From Leptolyngbya sp. NIES-3755 (GTDB lineage: Bacteria; Cyanobacteriota; Cyanobacteriia; Leptolyngbyales; Leptolyngbyaceae): a DNA stretch of 64,000 nucleotides. Shown here one piece after another: positions 47,539 to 56,790 of the stretch. The translations under genes and the position numbers were made by a program. The DNA lies in contig AP017308.1 in the NCBI GenBank assembly GCA_001548435.1, positions 5,093,030 through 5,157,029 of the forward strand, read 5' to 3'. The notes under the pieces are model-generated. The model was not told the origin of the DNA. It was given only the letters and a program-made list of their open reading frames with translations, and ran no database searches. How positions within the stretch are numbered: position 1 is the first letter of the stretch; every line of letters starts with the position of its first letter.

Positions 47539-49224
47539 TTATCTCGTTTTTACCTTTGCTCTCAATTGCGCGATCGAAGCCGAAATTCCCTGATAGGCTT
47601 TGGAATCCATCTGACCGTTTTCTTTCAACAATCGAATCACCGACTCATAAGCGACGATCGCATTCTGAAAATCTCCCATTCGTTCATACGCGATCGCTTG
47701 AACCGTAAAAGGCTCAGCCAACTTCGGATTTAATCGAATCGCTGTATTCGCATCGTCGATCGCTTTCTGCGGCTGATTCAATCCCAACCAAGCATACGCT
47801 CGATCGGCATAAGCCAGTGAATAGTTCGGATTCAATTTAATTGCCGCATTACAATCACTCAATGCACCCCGATAATCATCCATCCCCAATCGCACAAAGC
47901 AGCGCAAATCGTAGCTAATTGCAGAACGTGGATCAAGCTCGATCGACCGATTGAGATCTTCGATCGCTTTCGGTAATTGCTGTAAGCCGAGATAGCCCCG
48001 TCCCCGTTCCCGATACGCAACCGCATCTTTGGGCTGAAGAAGAATACCGCGAGTAAAATCATCCACTGAAGCCTGATAGTTCCCTAAGCGGCTATAAGTC
48101 ATGCCCCGATTAAAGAGCAGTCCTGGAGATTGCGGATCAAGCTCGATCGCTTCCGAAAAATCTGCGATCGCACCTTCAAGATCGTTCCACTGTAATCGCA
48201 TTTGAGCACGGGAATCCAAAGCATCTGTTCGATCGGGATCAAGTCGAAGTACCTGATCAAAATCGCGCAATGCTCCGGTTCGATCGCCCAATTGTCCCCG
48301 AAGTTGAGCGCGACTACGATAGGCAATCATCAGATTCGGATCAAGCTCGATCGCTTTCGAGAGATCGGTTAATGCGGCTTGAATTTGCTCGCGCTCAAGC
48401 TGACTCACAGCCCGTAAAAAGTAATCCTCAGCGGTTTGAGGAGTTCCGAGTGTGGGGCGCGTTCCCGTTACTGTGGAGCGATCGACAGTCGGAGCCAGCA
48501 AGTTCAGAGCCAGAGATTGTTTCATCAATTCCAACACTAAATTCGTAGAAATTCCCGACAAAAATCCTGGTTCTCCAGTCTGTCCAAAGATTGCTACGAC
48601 TCGTCCACTCGCATCAAAAATCGGGCTACCACTCATTCCCGGAGCCGCAATCATGGCAAAACTCAGCGTATAACCCTCACTGTGCGGATCGGGCACTTGC
48701 GATGAGAAGAACCCTTTATTAAACGACAGAGGTTCCTTACCAAACTGAGTATTGGGTCTACCTAGGAAGCCATTGATCCAAATCAAATCTCGATTTTTCA
48801 GTTGAGTCGAATCGCCCAAAGTTGCGATCGGATAATTCATAGACGATCGGAACAAGACGACTGCAACATCTGGAATTCCATCAACTTGTTCAAACACGTA
48901 GATATCGCTAATCGGATAGCGTTGACCATCTGTGGCGCGAATTTGAAATTGAAAGGTTCGATCGCATTTCCCTTGTAAATCAAGCGAACAAATCACATGA
49001 CGATTGGTCAATACCGCATACGTATCACCCTGTTTTGCAATCACCACTCCTGATCCGGCTTGACTGCTACCCTGCCCGTATCCAATGATTTGCACCGTAA
49101 TCGGTTGAGCGGTTTTCTGAATTTCGGAAGGAGAAAGAACGGCTTTCGCGATCGCGCTTGTTACAGAATTAATTGAAATCGCAATTCCAGCTAAAAATCC
49201 AATCGTAAAACGGAAGCGAGACAT
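47539..49224 (-). CDS. Trypsin-like serine protease with TPR repeats, exported
   Basis: A signal peptide (RFTIGFLAGIAISINSVTSA) precedes an S1-type protease: His in VLTNRHVIC, Asp in GIPDVAVVLF and Ser in APGMSGSPIFD, so the triad is complete. From about residue 270 six TPR units follow (SKAIELDPNLMIAYRSRAQL, SEAIELDPQSPGLLFNRGMT and similar). Such proteins are common in cyanobacteria and probably act in the periplasm on bound protein partners. ATG 49224 is chosen over 49275 because it starts the signal peptide. Confidence 0.9.
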   Translation of the reverse strand: MSRFRFTIGFLAGIAISINSVTSAIAKAVLSPSEIQKTAQPITVQIIGYGQGSSQAGSGVVIAKQGDTYAVLTNRHVICSLDLQGKCDRTFQFQIRATDGQRYPISDIYVFEQVDGIPDVAVVLFRSSMNYPIATLGDSTQLKNRDLIWINGFLGRPNTQFGKEPLSFNKGFFSSQVPDPHSEGYTLSFAMIAAPGMSGSPIFDASGRVVAIFGQTGEPGFLSGISTNLVLELMKQSLALNLLAPTVDRSTVTGTRPTLGTPQTAEDYFLRAVSQLEREQIQAALTDLSKAIELDPNLMIAYRSRAQLRGQLGDRTGALRDFDQVLRLDPDRTDALDSRAQMRLQWNDLEGAIADFSEAIELDPQSPGLLFNRGMTYSRLGNYQASVDDFTRGILLQPKDAVAYRERGRGYLGLQQLPKAIEDLNRSIELDPRSAISYDLRCFVRLGMDDYRGALSDCNAAIKLNPNYSLAYADRAYAWLGLNQPQKAIDDANTAIRLNPKLAEPFTVQAIAYERMGDFQNAIVAYESVIRLLKENGQMDSKAYQGISASIAQLRAKVKTR

Positions 49225-49351
49225 TATGAACCCCCGCTGAGTGAGTTGATCTGAGGCGTGTCTGAAAAGCTCCAATTCCAGAATTCTATAAGATGCGCCG
49301 TTTTTCCCCAGATAGCTTAAGCTTGTCTTCTGATCGTGTCTTTTCTTGGTT

Positions 49352-50434
49352 ATGCCTCACCCCATTCTCTACCTCGCCATTACCAATCATGGTTTCGGTC
49401 ATGCGACCCGTGCTGCTTCGATCGCGGCTGAAATTCAACGGCTCGATCCTGAGATTGTGTTAATTCTGGTGACGACGGCTCCTCGATCGCTGCTTGAGGC
49501 GTATATTCCAGGCGATTTTATTCATCGTCCTCGTGCGCTCGATGTGGGGATTATTCAAAGTGACAGCTTGACAATGGATAAACCTGCAACTTTAGAAAAA
49601 CTACGTCAGATCAAACAACAACAGCGATCGATGATTGCAAGTGAAGTCAATTTCATTCGTCAAAATCGCGTGGGCTTAGTTCTCGGAGACATTCCACCGT
49701 TAGCAGCTTCTATTGCTAAATCGGCAAATATTCCAGGATGGATGATGAGTAACTTTGGATGGGACTTTATCTATCGCGATTGGGGCGGTGAATTTATTGA
49801 AATTGCAGATTGGATTGGAGACTGTTTTGCACAATGCGATCGATTGTTCCGAATGCCATTCCACGAACCGATGAGTGCATTTCCGAACATTACTGATGTC
49901 GGTTTAACGGGCGTTGATCCAAGGTTTGATACAGCCGAAATCCTAGAGAAATTTAATCTCAGTGAAACACCGAAAGAGAAAGTTATTTTAGTAACATTTG
50001 GTGGATTGGGACTCGATCGTGTTCCTTACGAAAATGTCACTCGCTATCCCGATTACAAATTTCTCTGTTTCGATTTGAATGCTCCAGAGTTGCCGAATCT
50101 GATTAAAGTTGACGATCGCTTTTATCGACCGATCGACCTGATGCCCGTCTGTGGTCGTTTGCTCACCAAACCAGGTTACAGTACTTTCTCCGAAGCTTGC
50201 CGTTACGGAATTCCAGTTACAACAGTCACTCGTGAAGGCTTTGCTGAATCTCCGATTTTGCTCGAAGGCATTCAAGACTATGCAACACACCAGATTTGGA
50301 GTATCGATGAATTCTTCAAAGGTGATTGGATTGGTGTCACTCAGCCAATGAACCCGCCGCGTAAATCTGAGAAACTAGCAAAAGATGGGAATTTGTCGAT
50401 CGCTCAATCTGTTGTGGATTATCTGCGATCGTAG
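49352..50434 (+). CDS. GT-B glycosyltransferase-like protein (MurG-like fold)
   Basis: The protein begins PILYLAITNHGFGHATRAAS, the glycine-rich acceptor loop of GT28/MurG-like enzymes. Later come RVGLVLGDIPPLAASIAKSA, IPGWMMSNFGWDFIY, KVILVTFGGLGL, and a donor-site segment GRLLTKPGYSTFSEACRYGI. The fold is clear, but sugar donor and acceptor are not. ATG 49352 is better than the in-frame TTG 49346. Confidence 0.8.
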   Translation: MPHPILYLAITNHGFGHATRAASIAAEIQRLDPEIVLILVTTAPRSLLEAYIPGDFIHRPRALDVGIIQSDSLTMDKPATLEKLRQIKQQQRSMIASEVNFIRQNRVGLVLGDIPPLAASIAKSANIPGWMMSNFGWDFIYRDWGGEFIEIADWIGDCFAQCDRLFRMPFHEPMSAFPNITDVGLTGVDPRFDTAEILEKFNLSETPKEKVILVTFGGLGLDRVPYENVTRYPDYKFLCFDLNAPELPNLIKVDDRFYRPIDLMPVCGRLLTKPGYSTFSEACRYGIPVTTVTREGFAESPILLEGIQDYATHQIWSIDEFFKGDWIGVTQPMNPPRKSEKLAKDGNLSIAQSVVDYLRS

Positions 50435-50443
50435 GAAGAAATA

Positions 50444-50665
50444 ATGCCCACAATTCTTAGAAAAGACGGATTTAGAGTAATCATCTACTTTGACGATCAC
50501 TTGCCCTCCCATGTTCATGTCCTCAATGCTGATAGTGAAGTTAAGATTAGTCTAGGCGATGACAGCACACCTCCCGAAATGATTGAATATCGTGGCAAGC
50601 GAAGTGTTGCAATTTGGGCGCTAGAGCTTGTCACCTCGCATCAACGTAAGCTATTAGAAGCTTAG
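50444..50665 (+). CDS. DUF4160 protein
   Basis: A 73-residue protein with the family pattern RVIIYFDDHLPSHVHVLNAD and a short helical end. It has its own ribosome site (AGGAAG). DUF4160 is usually next to DUF2442, as here, and the pair is often considered toxin-antitoxin-like without proof. Confidence 0.85.
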   Translation: MPTILRKDGFRVIIYFDDHLPSHVHVLNADSEVKISLGDDSTPPEMIEYRGKRSVAIWALELVTSHQRKLLEA

Positions 50666-50666
50666 A

Positions 50667-51032
50667 GTGAAATTCATGGAGAAGCTTGAACTGAATGCAG
50701 CTTTAGAGGCACAACTTGATCGTGCCCATGAACGAGCCATGATCGCAGATGCGGCTGAACCTCGTGCTGTCTCTGCACACTACGATCGCCCCTCTGGTCA
50801 GATCGTCATTCATCTGAAAGATGGCTCAACCTTCATGTTCCCTCACGAGCTTGGGCAGGGATTAGCGGGTGCATCTGAGAACGACTTAGCAAACATTGAA
50901 ATTACTCCTTCTGGGCTTGGATTGCATTGGGAGGCACTTGATGTTGATTTAACAGTACCTTCCCTGCTGCAAGGGATCTACGGCACAAGAGCTTGGATGG
51001 AACAACTCAAACAAAAGCGAGAAGTTGCTTGA
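50667..51032 (+). CDS. DUF2442 protein
   Basis: The 121-residue protein has RAVSAHYDRPSGQIVIHLKD, then STFMFPHELGQGL and IEITPSGLGLHWEALDVDLT, the DUF2442 signature. GTG 50667 directly follows the DUF4160 stop; ATG 50676 is an alternative. Translational coupling with DUF4160 suggests a functional pair. The C-terminal tail GTRAWMEQLKQKREVA is typical of the longer form. Confidence 0.85.
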   Translation: MKFMEKLELNAALEAQLDRAHERAMIADAAEPRAVSAHYDRPSGQIVIHLKDGSTFMFPHELGQGLAGASENDLANIEITPSGLGLHWEALDVDLTVPSLLQGIYGTRAWMEQLKQKREVA

Positions 51033-51071
51033 AGCATGAGAAGGCGATTCTACCTTCCCATGCTGTCCTAT

Positions 51072-52889
51072 CTAGGCTAACAGTTCGCCCGTTTCCTGAA
51101 GCGAGTGCAAGCGTTGATAGAGCCCGCCGTGTTGCAAGAGTTCATCGTGATTGCCCACTTCAACAATGTTGCCTTGGTCTAACACTACGATTTTGTCTGC
51201 TTCACGGACAGTACTCAAGCGGTGAGCAATGATGATCAAGGTTCGAGTTCCGAGAATCGATCGCATTGCTAACTGGATCGATCGTTCTGATTCATAGTCC
51301 AAGCTCGATGTCGCTTCGTCAAAAACCAACACATCTGGATCAACAATCAAAGCTCTCGCAATCCCAATTCTTTGGCGTTGTCCTCCGGATAGTCTAACTC
51401 CGCGTTCTCCCACAATCGTCGAATATCCAGCGGGCATTTGGCGGATAAAGTCGTCTGCCTGAGCAATTCGACAGGCTTCGTGAACTTGCTCGATCGAGGC
51501 ATTCGGATTGCCATAGAGCAAGTTATCCATCAGTGTGCCGTTAAAGATATCAACCTCTTGGTGAACAATGGCAAGCCGTTTCCGATAGCCACTCACATCC
51601 AATCTGCGAATGTCTTGACCATCGATGAGAATCTTACCTTCGTTCGGTTCAAAATAGCGGAACAAGAGTTTGACTAACGTTGATTTTCCTGACCCCGATC
51701 GACCGACTAATGCGACGGTTTGATAAGGCTCGATGAGTAGATTGATACCTTTTAGAACAGGTCGATCGACGTTATAGCCAAACCGCAGATGTGAGAACTC
51801 CACTTTCCCCGTAAATTGGTACTGTGGAACCGCTTCAGGATGAGTTGCAAGACTGCTAGCATCTGCCCCCACCGGAAGCTTCATGAATTCGTGAAACCGA
51901 ATCATTGGACCATAACGACGAGCAAAGAATTCCGCTACCTCAGTAATCGGCTGAATTTCAGCAAACGCCATACTCGACACTGTAAATGTCGTAATGAAAT
52001 GACCCAGTGAAATGTTGCCCTGTGCGGTTGCAAACACGGTCAGCGCAAACACGACAAAGACACAGGTTTGTACGATCGTGCGTTCATAAGTTGACAGGAC
52101 AATGTACCCTTTGTGGATGCGATAATCGAGGACTTTGAATTCTCGATCGAATCTCTGTTGTTGTCGCTTTAATTCCGCTGTTTCGGTTGCAAACGCTTTG
52201 ACAGTCTTAATGTTCGTGACAATCTCAGAGGTGCGACTTTCAGTATTCTCTGCATATTTATCAAGACGTTCTTCTTGCTCAGATAAGTGCTTCAACCCTC
52301 TCAAATCAAATGCGAGGATGGCGAGCAGCGAAACCAAAACGAGAATTGCAATCCGCCATTCGATAAACCAAATCACCAAAAAGATGCCAATCAATCGGAA
52401 GAACTTTGGAAACAGTTGCGAAGTGAGTGTGGGATAAGTCCAGGTATGATTTGATAATCCTTTGGCAACACGAGCCGCAACTCTTCCTGCATTATTTTCA
52501 TCATAGAACTCTAACGGCAGTGTTAGTACTTTTTTCAACGCTGCTTCAGCATTCTCTCGACGCGCTCGAAATGCGGTATCCCAAGCGAACCAAGGACCAA
52601 TCCAAGGTTGAATTGGTGCACGACCGACCGAAATGATTCCAACCAAAACCAGCAACACCGTTAATGTAGAGGTCTGATTGATTTCTAGTTGGCTCATCTG
52701 CGCGATCGTATTGACGAAATTTTGCAGAATCCGATCGAGCGGTTGCCCCGATAGCACGTTCAAAATTTGCCCGATCGCATACGGCACGGATAAGTCAATG
52801 ATCTCGAACAAACTCATCATCGCAATACTAAAGATGGAAATCTTCCAGTAGTTGCGAAAGTATTTGAGAATGTCTAAAAATTTAGCCAT
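51072..52889 (-). CDS. ABC exporter (fused permease and ATPase)
   Basis: A half-transporter of about 605 residues that works as a dimer. Six membrane helices in the first 320 residues are followed by an ATPase with Walker A VGRSGSGKSTLVKL, Q-loop IVHQEVD, signature VRLSGGQRQRIGIARAL, Walker B VLVFDEATSSLD and IIAHRLSTV. Family members export lipids, peptides or drugs; the substrate here cannot be told. ATG 52889 has GGGAGGA upstream; an ATG at 52943 is less likely. Confidence 0.93.
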   Translation of the reverse strand: MAKFLDILKYFRNYWKISIFSIAMMSLFEIIDLSVPYAIGQILNVLSGQPLDRILQNFVNTIAQMSQLEINQTSTLTVLLVLVGIISVGRAPIQPWIGPWFAWDTAFRARRENAEAALKKVLTLPLEFYDENNAGRVAARVAKGLSNHTWTYPTLTSQLFPKFFRLIGIFLVIWFIEWRIAILVLVSLLAILAFDLRGLKHLSEQEERLDKYAENTESRTSEIVTNIKTVKAFATETAELKRQQQRFDREFKVLDYRIHKGYIVLSTYERTIVQTCVFVVFALTVFATAQGNISLGHFITTFTVSSMAFAEIQPITEVAEFFARRYGPMIRFHEFMKLPVGADASSLATHPEAVPQYQFTGKVEFSHLRFGYNVDRPVLKGINLLIEPYQTVALVGRSGSGKSTLVKLLFRYFEPNEGKILIDGQDIRRLDVSGYRKRLAIVHQEVDIFNGTLMDNLLYGNPNASIEQVHEACRIAQADDFIRQMPAGYSTIVGERGVRLSGGQRQRIGIARALIVDPDVLVFDEATSSLDYESERSIQLAMRSILGTRTLIIIAHRLSTVREADKIVVLDQGNIVEVGNHDELLQHGGLYQRLHSLQETGELLA

Positions 52890-53011
52890 ACGTCCTCCCA
52901 GTGTGGCTAGTGAGCGCCCCAATAAAATTCCAAGCGCAAACAATCCGATGAATTAAAATCAGACACCTTTCGCTTCATCGGATATTTATAGTACTACAGA
53001 TATTACAGATA

Positions 53012-54421
53012 TTACAAAAGTTCTTGTCTTAATCGATAGATAATTGTTTTGGCATCGACTTGATCAAGAATTTCGCGGATCACAGTATTTGCCCCCTGTG
53101 CGCCCCAGGTACAACCATTTTCGAGATAAACCTGCGCTGCCCGTCCGACCGAGTACGAGCCATATCCAGCGATTCCTGCTTGAACGATCGCAGTTCCCGC
53201 CAGTGCCGAGAATCCCGCGCTTCCATCCACTCCAGTCGCTAAAGCTGCCGCACTTTTGCCTACTCCTAATACGATCCCACTTCCAAGTTCTCCCAGCAGC
53301 AAACCACCGGAACTAAGCAGAATCGTATTCAATAACTTTCCAGCTTCGTATCGTGTCATTGGCAAGCCGTACAAATTCGCCAAGGCTTGAATCATTGCCA
53401 GGTCTGAGACTGCGCCACCGATGAGATCAAGAAATGCGATCGGGTTTAGTGCAATTGCGATCGCTTTATACCGCGTAAATTTCCAAATTAATTCCTCTGC
53501 CTCTGCATTCCGCAATTCCATCACTTTCGCCGCCATTTCTAATTCAGCGGTTCGAGCTTGTGTCAACGCATTAAGAGCTAACAGCGATCGACCTTCCCGA
53601 TTCAAAATCGTCAAAATCTTTGCCTTCAATTCTTCAATCTGCGGCGGTGGCGTTTCCCATTCATAACTCACCCGCCCATCTGCATATTCCACCCGGACTT
53701 GATACGGTGCAGGTTCCGCCGCGACCATAACAATTTCATCTGCTGTTAAAAGCTGCTCTAAGTCCGCACCATTCCCAGTTCTCGCTCCTAAGTTCTGCAA
53801 GTTCCGATAAATTTCCTGGCACGATTGATCTGGGTACAAATCTACTTTGTTAAATACCAGAATCAAAGGCTTCTGTGCCTGTCGCAAATCACAAAGCGCT
53901 TTGTATTCAGTGCGAGTAATATCTCCCGAAATCACAAACAAAATTAAGTCAGCTTGTTGTGCAACCTCTTTCGCCATGTCTGCCCGTGCTTGCCCGTCAA
54001 TTTCATCGAGTCCGGGAGTATCGATCAATTCAATCCGAATCTTGCTCGAAGACTCAGGAATCATCGATCGACTTTCCGAAACTAATCCGCCACTCGGAGT
54101 CCACGTCACCAAACTCGGAGCCTGTGTCACCCCGTTGAGCGGTCCGGTTTCAAACACCTTTTCGCCAATCAGGGCATTCAGAATCGCCGATTTCCCGCGA
54201 CTGACCAAGCCAAACACTGCAATTCTCAAAATGTACTGATCGAGCTTTTTCAAATTGCTAGAAATCGTTTCGAGTTCCGACTTCAGAGCAGATTCGATCG
54301 AGGGATTTTTAGCCGATCGTAAAAACTGAGAATAGTTGGTGAAGGCTTGCCGCAAACTTGCCCGCGCTCGATTGAGGTGGGTGTCTTGCGGATTGGGACG
54401 GTTAGAAGGGGCTTGACTCAA
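53012..54421 (-). CDS. Dynamin-like/Era-type GTPase with hydrophobic C-terminal domain
   Basis: The G domain is complete: G1 FGLVSRGKSAILNAL, G3 IDTPGLDEIDGQARA and G4 FNKVDLYP. The second half is helical, with a hydrophobic DUF697-like stretch (AIALNPIAFLDLIGGAVSDL and LLSSGGLLLGELGSGIVLGV). Proteins of this type associate with membranes, and in cyanobacteria their role is unknown. It is divergent from the 54.5-kb pair. Confidence 0.85.
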   Translation of the reverse strand: MSQAPSNRPNPQDTHLNRARASLRQAFTNYSQFLRSAKNPSIESALKSELETISSNLKKLDQYILRIAVFGLVSRGKSAILNALIGEKVFETGPLNGVTQAPSLVTWTPSGGLVSESRSMIPESSSKIRIELIDTPGLDEIDGQARADMAKEVAQQADLILFVISGDITRTEYKALCDLRQAQKPLILVFNKVDLYPDQSCQEIYRNLQNLGARTGNGADLEQLLTADEIVMVAAEPAPYQVRVEYADGRVSYEWETPPPQIEELKAKILTILNREGRSLLALNALTQARTAELEMAAKVMELRNAEAEELIWKFTRYKAIAIALNPIAFLDLIGGAVSDLAMIQALANLYGLPMTRYEAGKLLNTILLSSGGLLLGELGSGIVLGVGKSAAALATGVDGSAGFSALAGTAIVQAGIAGYGSYSVGRAAQVYLENGCTWGAQGANTVIREILDQVDAKTIIYRLRQELL

Positions 54422-54523
54422 AGCAATTTGACCAACGGCATCAGATTTCTATTTTCGATCAGATTTAGACAAGTTGGATGATCGATCGTGGATACTGAAT
54501 GGGGCAATTGCCGAACAAGAGAT

Positions 54524-55096
54524 ATGGTAACGCTTTATTTTCGAGGAATGGCAGAACAAAACGGCAAACCGAAAATCGGACGCAGTGCACGGCTACTAGG
54601 TATTCGACCTGGAACCGATATCGATGTTGAGGAAGTACCTGAAGTGTGGCTAGATGAACAGGGATGCTTAAAGCCAGACTTAGGATCTGAGGATTTCAGC
54701 ATACTTATTAAGGCTTGGAAACTTATGGTTTGGAAACAAGACTTCGATGATTCCTCAGTGTCTAGGCATCAATTATTAGTGGTTTCAATGTTGCTGGATG
54801 AAAAAGGATACTTGGATTTAGAGTCAGACCTTCTGGCTGCTGTCGTCCGTAACACAAAAGGAATGTCTACCTCGCTGTCGATCGACGCACTTCCTCCACA
54901 CCGGAAGCCTGAAAAATTTGGCGGCACGGGAAGAGATCCGCTTTGGCAAATTGATGATAGTAAGATTTTTGGAGACTTAGAAGCCGTTCAAGACAGTCGA
55001 ACTCACGTTAGCATTATGCCAAGAACTACAATGCTGCTGGCTCGATATGAATCTGCGCTTGCTGCAACTCAAAACGACTGGCAGAGAGTTGAGTGA
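54524..55096 (+). CDS. Possible Tse2-like ADP-ribosyltransferase-fold toxin
   Basis: The protein begins MVTLYFRGMAEQNGKPKIGR and ends with RNTKGMSTSLSI, LPPHRKPEKFGGTGRDPLWQ, then DSRTHVSIMPRTTMLLARYE. The arrangement resembles the Tse2 toxin family (early LYR/LYFR-type strand, GxS segment, then HxxIMP and a final helix with Trp). The central 60 residues (WKLMVWKQDFDDSSVSRHQL) are an insertion I cannot place. Identity rests on pattern memory, not a search. The next gene starts 11 bp later and could be its immunity or antitoxin protein. GTG 54488 is an alternative start. Confidence 0.5.
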   Translation: MVTLYFRGMAEQNGKPKIGRSARLLGIRPGTDIDVEEVPEVWLDEQGCLKPDLGSEDFSILIKAWKLMVWKQDFDDSSVSRHQLLVVSMLLDEKGYLDLESDLLAAVVRNTKGMSTSLSIDALPPHRKPEKFGGTGRDPLWQIDDSKIFGDLEAVQDSRTHVSIMPRTTMLLARYESALAATQNDWQRVE

Positions 55097-55107
55097 GGAA
55101 AAAAGAA

Positions 55108-55641
55108 ATGGCTTGGGTTTTTAGTTTATCGATCGAATGCGGCTCTGAGAAAACACGGGCGGAAGATTGCGCTCACTATTTTGATGGGCTTTCTTTGCAA
55201 CGCTCAGATCAGCAAATTCATCACTGTAGCGCCTCTCTCTTTCAGGATCTGGAAGAAAACTGGTGGTGTCGAGTTTGCCCTGATAAATTATCTGAGATTG
55301 GAATAGATGCTCCACAGATGGCGTATGTGATGACTGAACTCGGAATCTTGCTGTACCGTCATCTTCAATCTGCTCCGCCGTTCCGGTACGCTCTAGCGGG
55401 TGTAGAAGTAGATGAGTTTAGAACTTATTCTGAACTACAAGAAGATGCTGCGGTACTCGGAGTTTTATTTCCTGGTTTGGTTTTATCTGAAGAAACTTGG
55501 CGATCGCTCTCCTGTCCTTCTGCCTTTCGTCCATTTCGTTCAGGTTACGTCTGGAAACGCTACGAAGGTGAAGTTTATAGACCTCTGATTGCGTCGCCTG
55601 ATCTGACAGACAAGCTAAACGAGTTGCTCATTCTTCAGTAG
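55108..55641 (+). CDS. Unknown protein, coupled to the possible toxin
   Basis: A 177-residue soluble protein (AWVFSLSIECGSEKTRAEDC, ENWWCRVCPDKLSEIGID, FRYALAGVEVDEFRTYSELQ and a C-terminal WKRYEGEVYRPLIASPDL). A ribosome site GAGGAAAA precedes ATG 55108. An in-frame GTG at 55093 overlaps the upstream stop. No family is recognised. The coupling to the upstream gene suggests a neutralising partner, as inference. Confidence 0.6.
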   Translation: MAWVFSLSIECGSEKTRAEDCAHYFDGLSLQRSDQQIHHCSASLFQDLEENWWCRVCPDKLSEIGIDAPQMAYVMTELGILLYRHLQSAPPFRYALAGVEVDEFRTYSELQEDAAVLGVLFPGLVLSEETWRSLSCPSAFRPFRSGYVWKRYEGEVYRPLIASPDLTDKLNELLILQ

Positions 55642-55655
55642 CGACGCATCACGCA

Positions 55656-56336
55656 TTATCGGACGGCTTCCAACATCCGCGAGAAATAGAACTTTGTGCT
55701 AGTCATTGCAGTGCGCTGAATTTTGAACCCGCAGCTTTCCAAGACTTTGACAATATCAGCTTCCCGATGTTGGTAAGCGCGAGTGGTCTTACTGGGACCT
55801 GGAAAAAATTCGCCAATTCGCTTCAGAATGGTCAGGAAGAAGGTCTTCGGTGCAAAACTCAGAATTAAGCGATCGTCTGCCAAACTCGCTAAATGTTTGA
55901 TCATGTCGATCGCTTGCTCGGCTGGATAGTGAATCAACACATCGAGACAAACGACCGTATGATATTTGCCGCTGAGCGTTTCCAAATCCTGAACCGCAAA
56001 AGTCGGATTATCAATTAAACCAAGCTCGATCGCTCTTTCCTTGGCTTCTCCAACCATCTTCTCCGAAATATCACTGGAGAACATTTTCGCGCCTTCTTGT
56101 GCCAGCGGAATACTCAGACTTCCGACTCCGCAACCTGCATCGCAAATCGTTAAATCAGCCAAATTTTCATCGTTTTTCAGCCAACCGATCAGCGTATCGA
56201 CGGTTTGTTGATGCCCGGTTCGGATATCAAGTTGGACTTTATTAACTTCGCCATCGCCGTAGATTCTGCGCCAGCGATCGAAGCCTGTTGCATTGAAGTA
56301 CTCACGCACTTCGGTTTTATCGTCGATTCCTTGCAT
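55656..56336 (-). CDS. chlM: Magnesium protoporphyrin IX methyltransferase
   Basis: The enzyme methylates the C13 propionate of Mg-protoporphyrin IX with AdoMet in chlorophyll synthesis. The 226 residues match ChlM/BchM: EYFNATGFDRWRRIYGDGEV at the start, the AdoMet loop ICDAGCGVGSLSIPLAQEGA, VVCLDVLIHYPAEQAIDMI and the end FYFSRMLEAVR. It is transcribed alone, convergent with the preceding pair. Its presence proves that the organism makes chlorophyll. Confidence 0.97.
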   Translation of the reverse strand: MQGIDDKTEVREYFNATGFDRWRRIYGDGEVNKVQLDIRTGHQQTVDTLIGWLKNDENLADLTICDAGCGVGSLSIPLAQEGAKMFSSDISEKMVGEAKERAIELGLIDNPTFAVQDLETLSGKYHTVVCLDVLIHYPAEQAIDMIKHLASLADDRLILSFAPKTFFLTILKRIGEFFPGPSKTTRAYQHREADIVKVLESCGFKIQRTAMTSTKFYFSRMLEAVR

Positions 56337-56391
56337 ATCGTTCTGTTAAATCGCTTTTCCTTATCGTATTACTCGATCGCACCCGTCCCAC

Positions 56392-56425
56392 CAAAAAATA
56401 AAAAAGCCCCGTAACGGTACGGAGC
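56392..56425 (-). terminator. Rho-independent terminator on the minus strand
   Basis: Read on the minus strand GCTCCGTA pairs with TACGGGGC (one G-U), followed by a long T-rich tail. It lies 365 bp after the nagA stop and may end that transcript or a small RNA. Confidence 0.8.
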
Positions 56426-56526
56426 AATTCTTCTCAGTAGGAAGGTCAGAATTATTTTCGGATTGCTAATTATTTGCGTAGAAACATGAGGTTCTTATGA
56501 AATTTTCATGTAGCCATCACTACGAT

Positions 56527-56682
56527 ACGGAATTCTCAGGTATTCTACGGATAGGCAAAACCCCGAATACCTCAACAGTCACCCGTATTTATACAGGTTT
56601 GTTCGAGGCTGTGAAGGAACTTTTGCTTTGACAAGTCAATCTGAGTATCTTGGGGGCACCTGAACCGTGCCCCGTTTTTTTA
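56527..56682 (+). ncRNA. Candidate small RNA with a strong terminator
   Basis: GGGGCAC (56653-56659) pairs with GTGCCCC (56667-56673) before a run of seven T. An AGGTATTC/GAATACCT stem lies at about 56538-56573. TACGAT (56521-56526) could be a -10 element. No plus-strand gene precedes the terminator, which makes an unannotated RNA likely. The 5' end is a guess and no known family was recognised. The rest of the 450-bp gap shows nothing else. Confidence 0.4.
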
Positions 56683-56790
56683 TTTCTGGGTGGGCGGTGG
56701 TGCAATTCGCCCCAGGATTGCTGTCCTATGTCGGCAGTGTAGAAGAATATTGCCAGGTTTTCGGAATGTAGGGAGACAGAATTGTATCTG

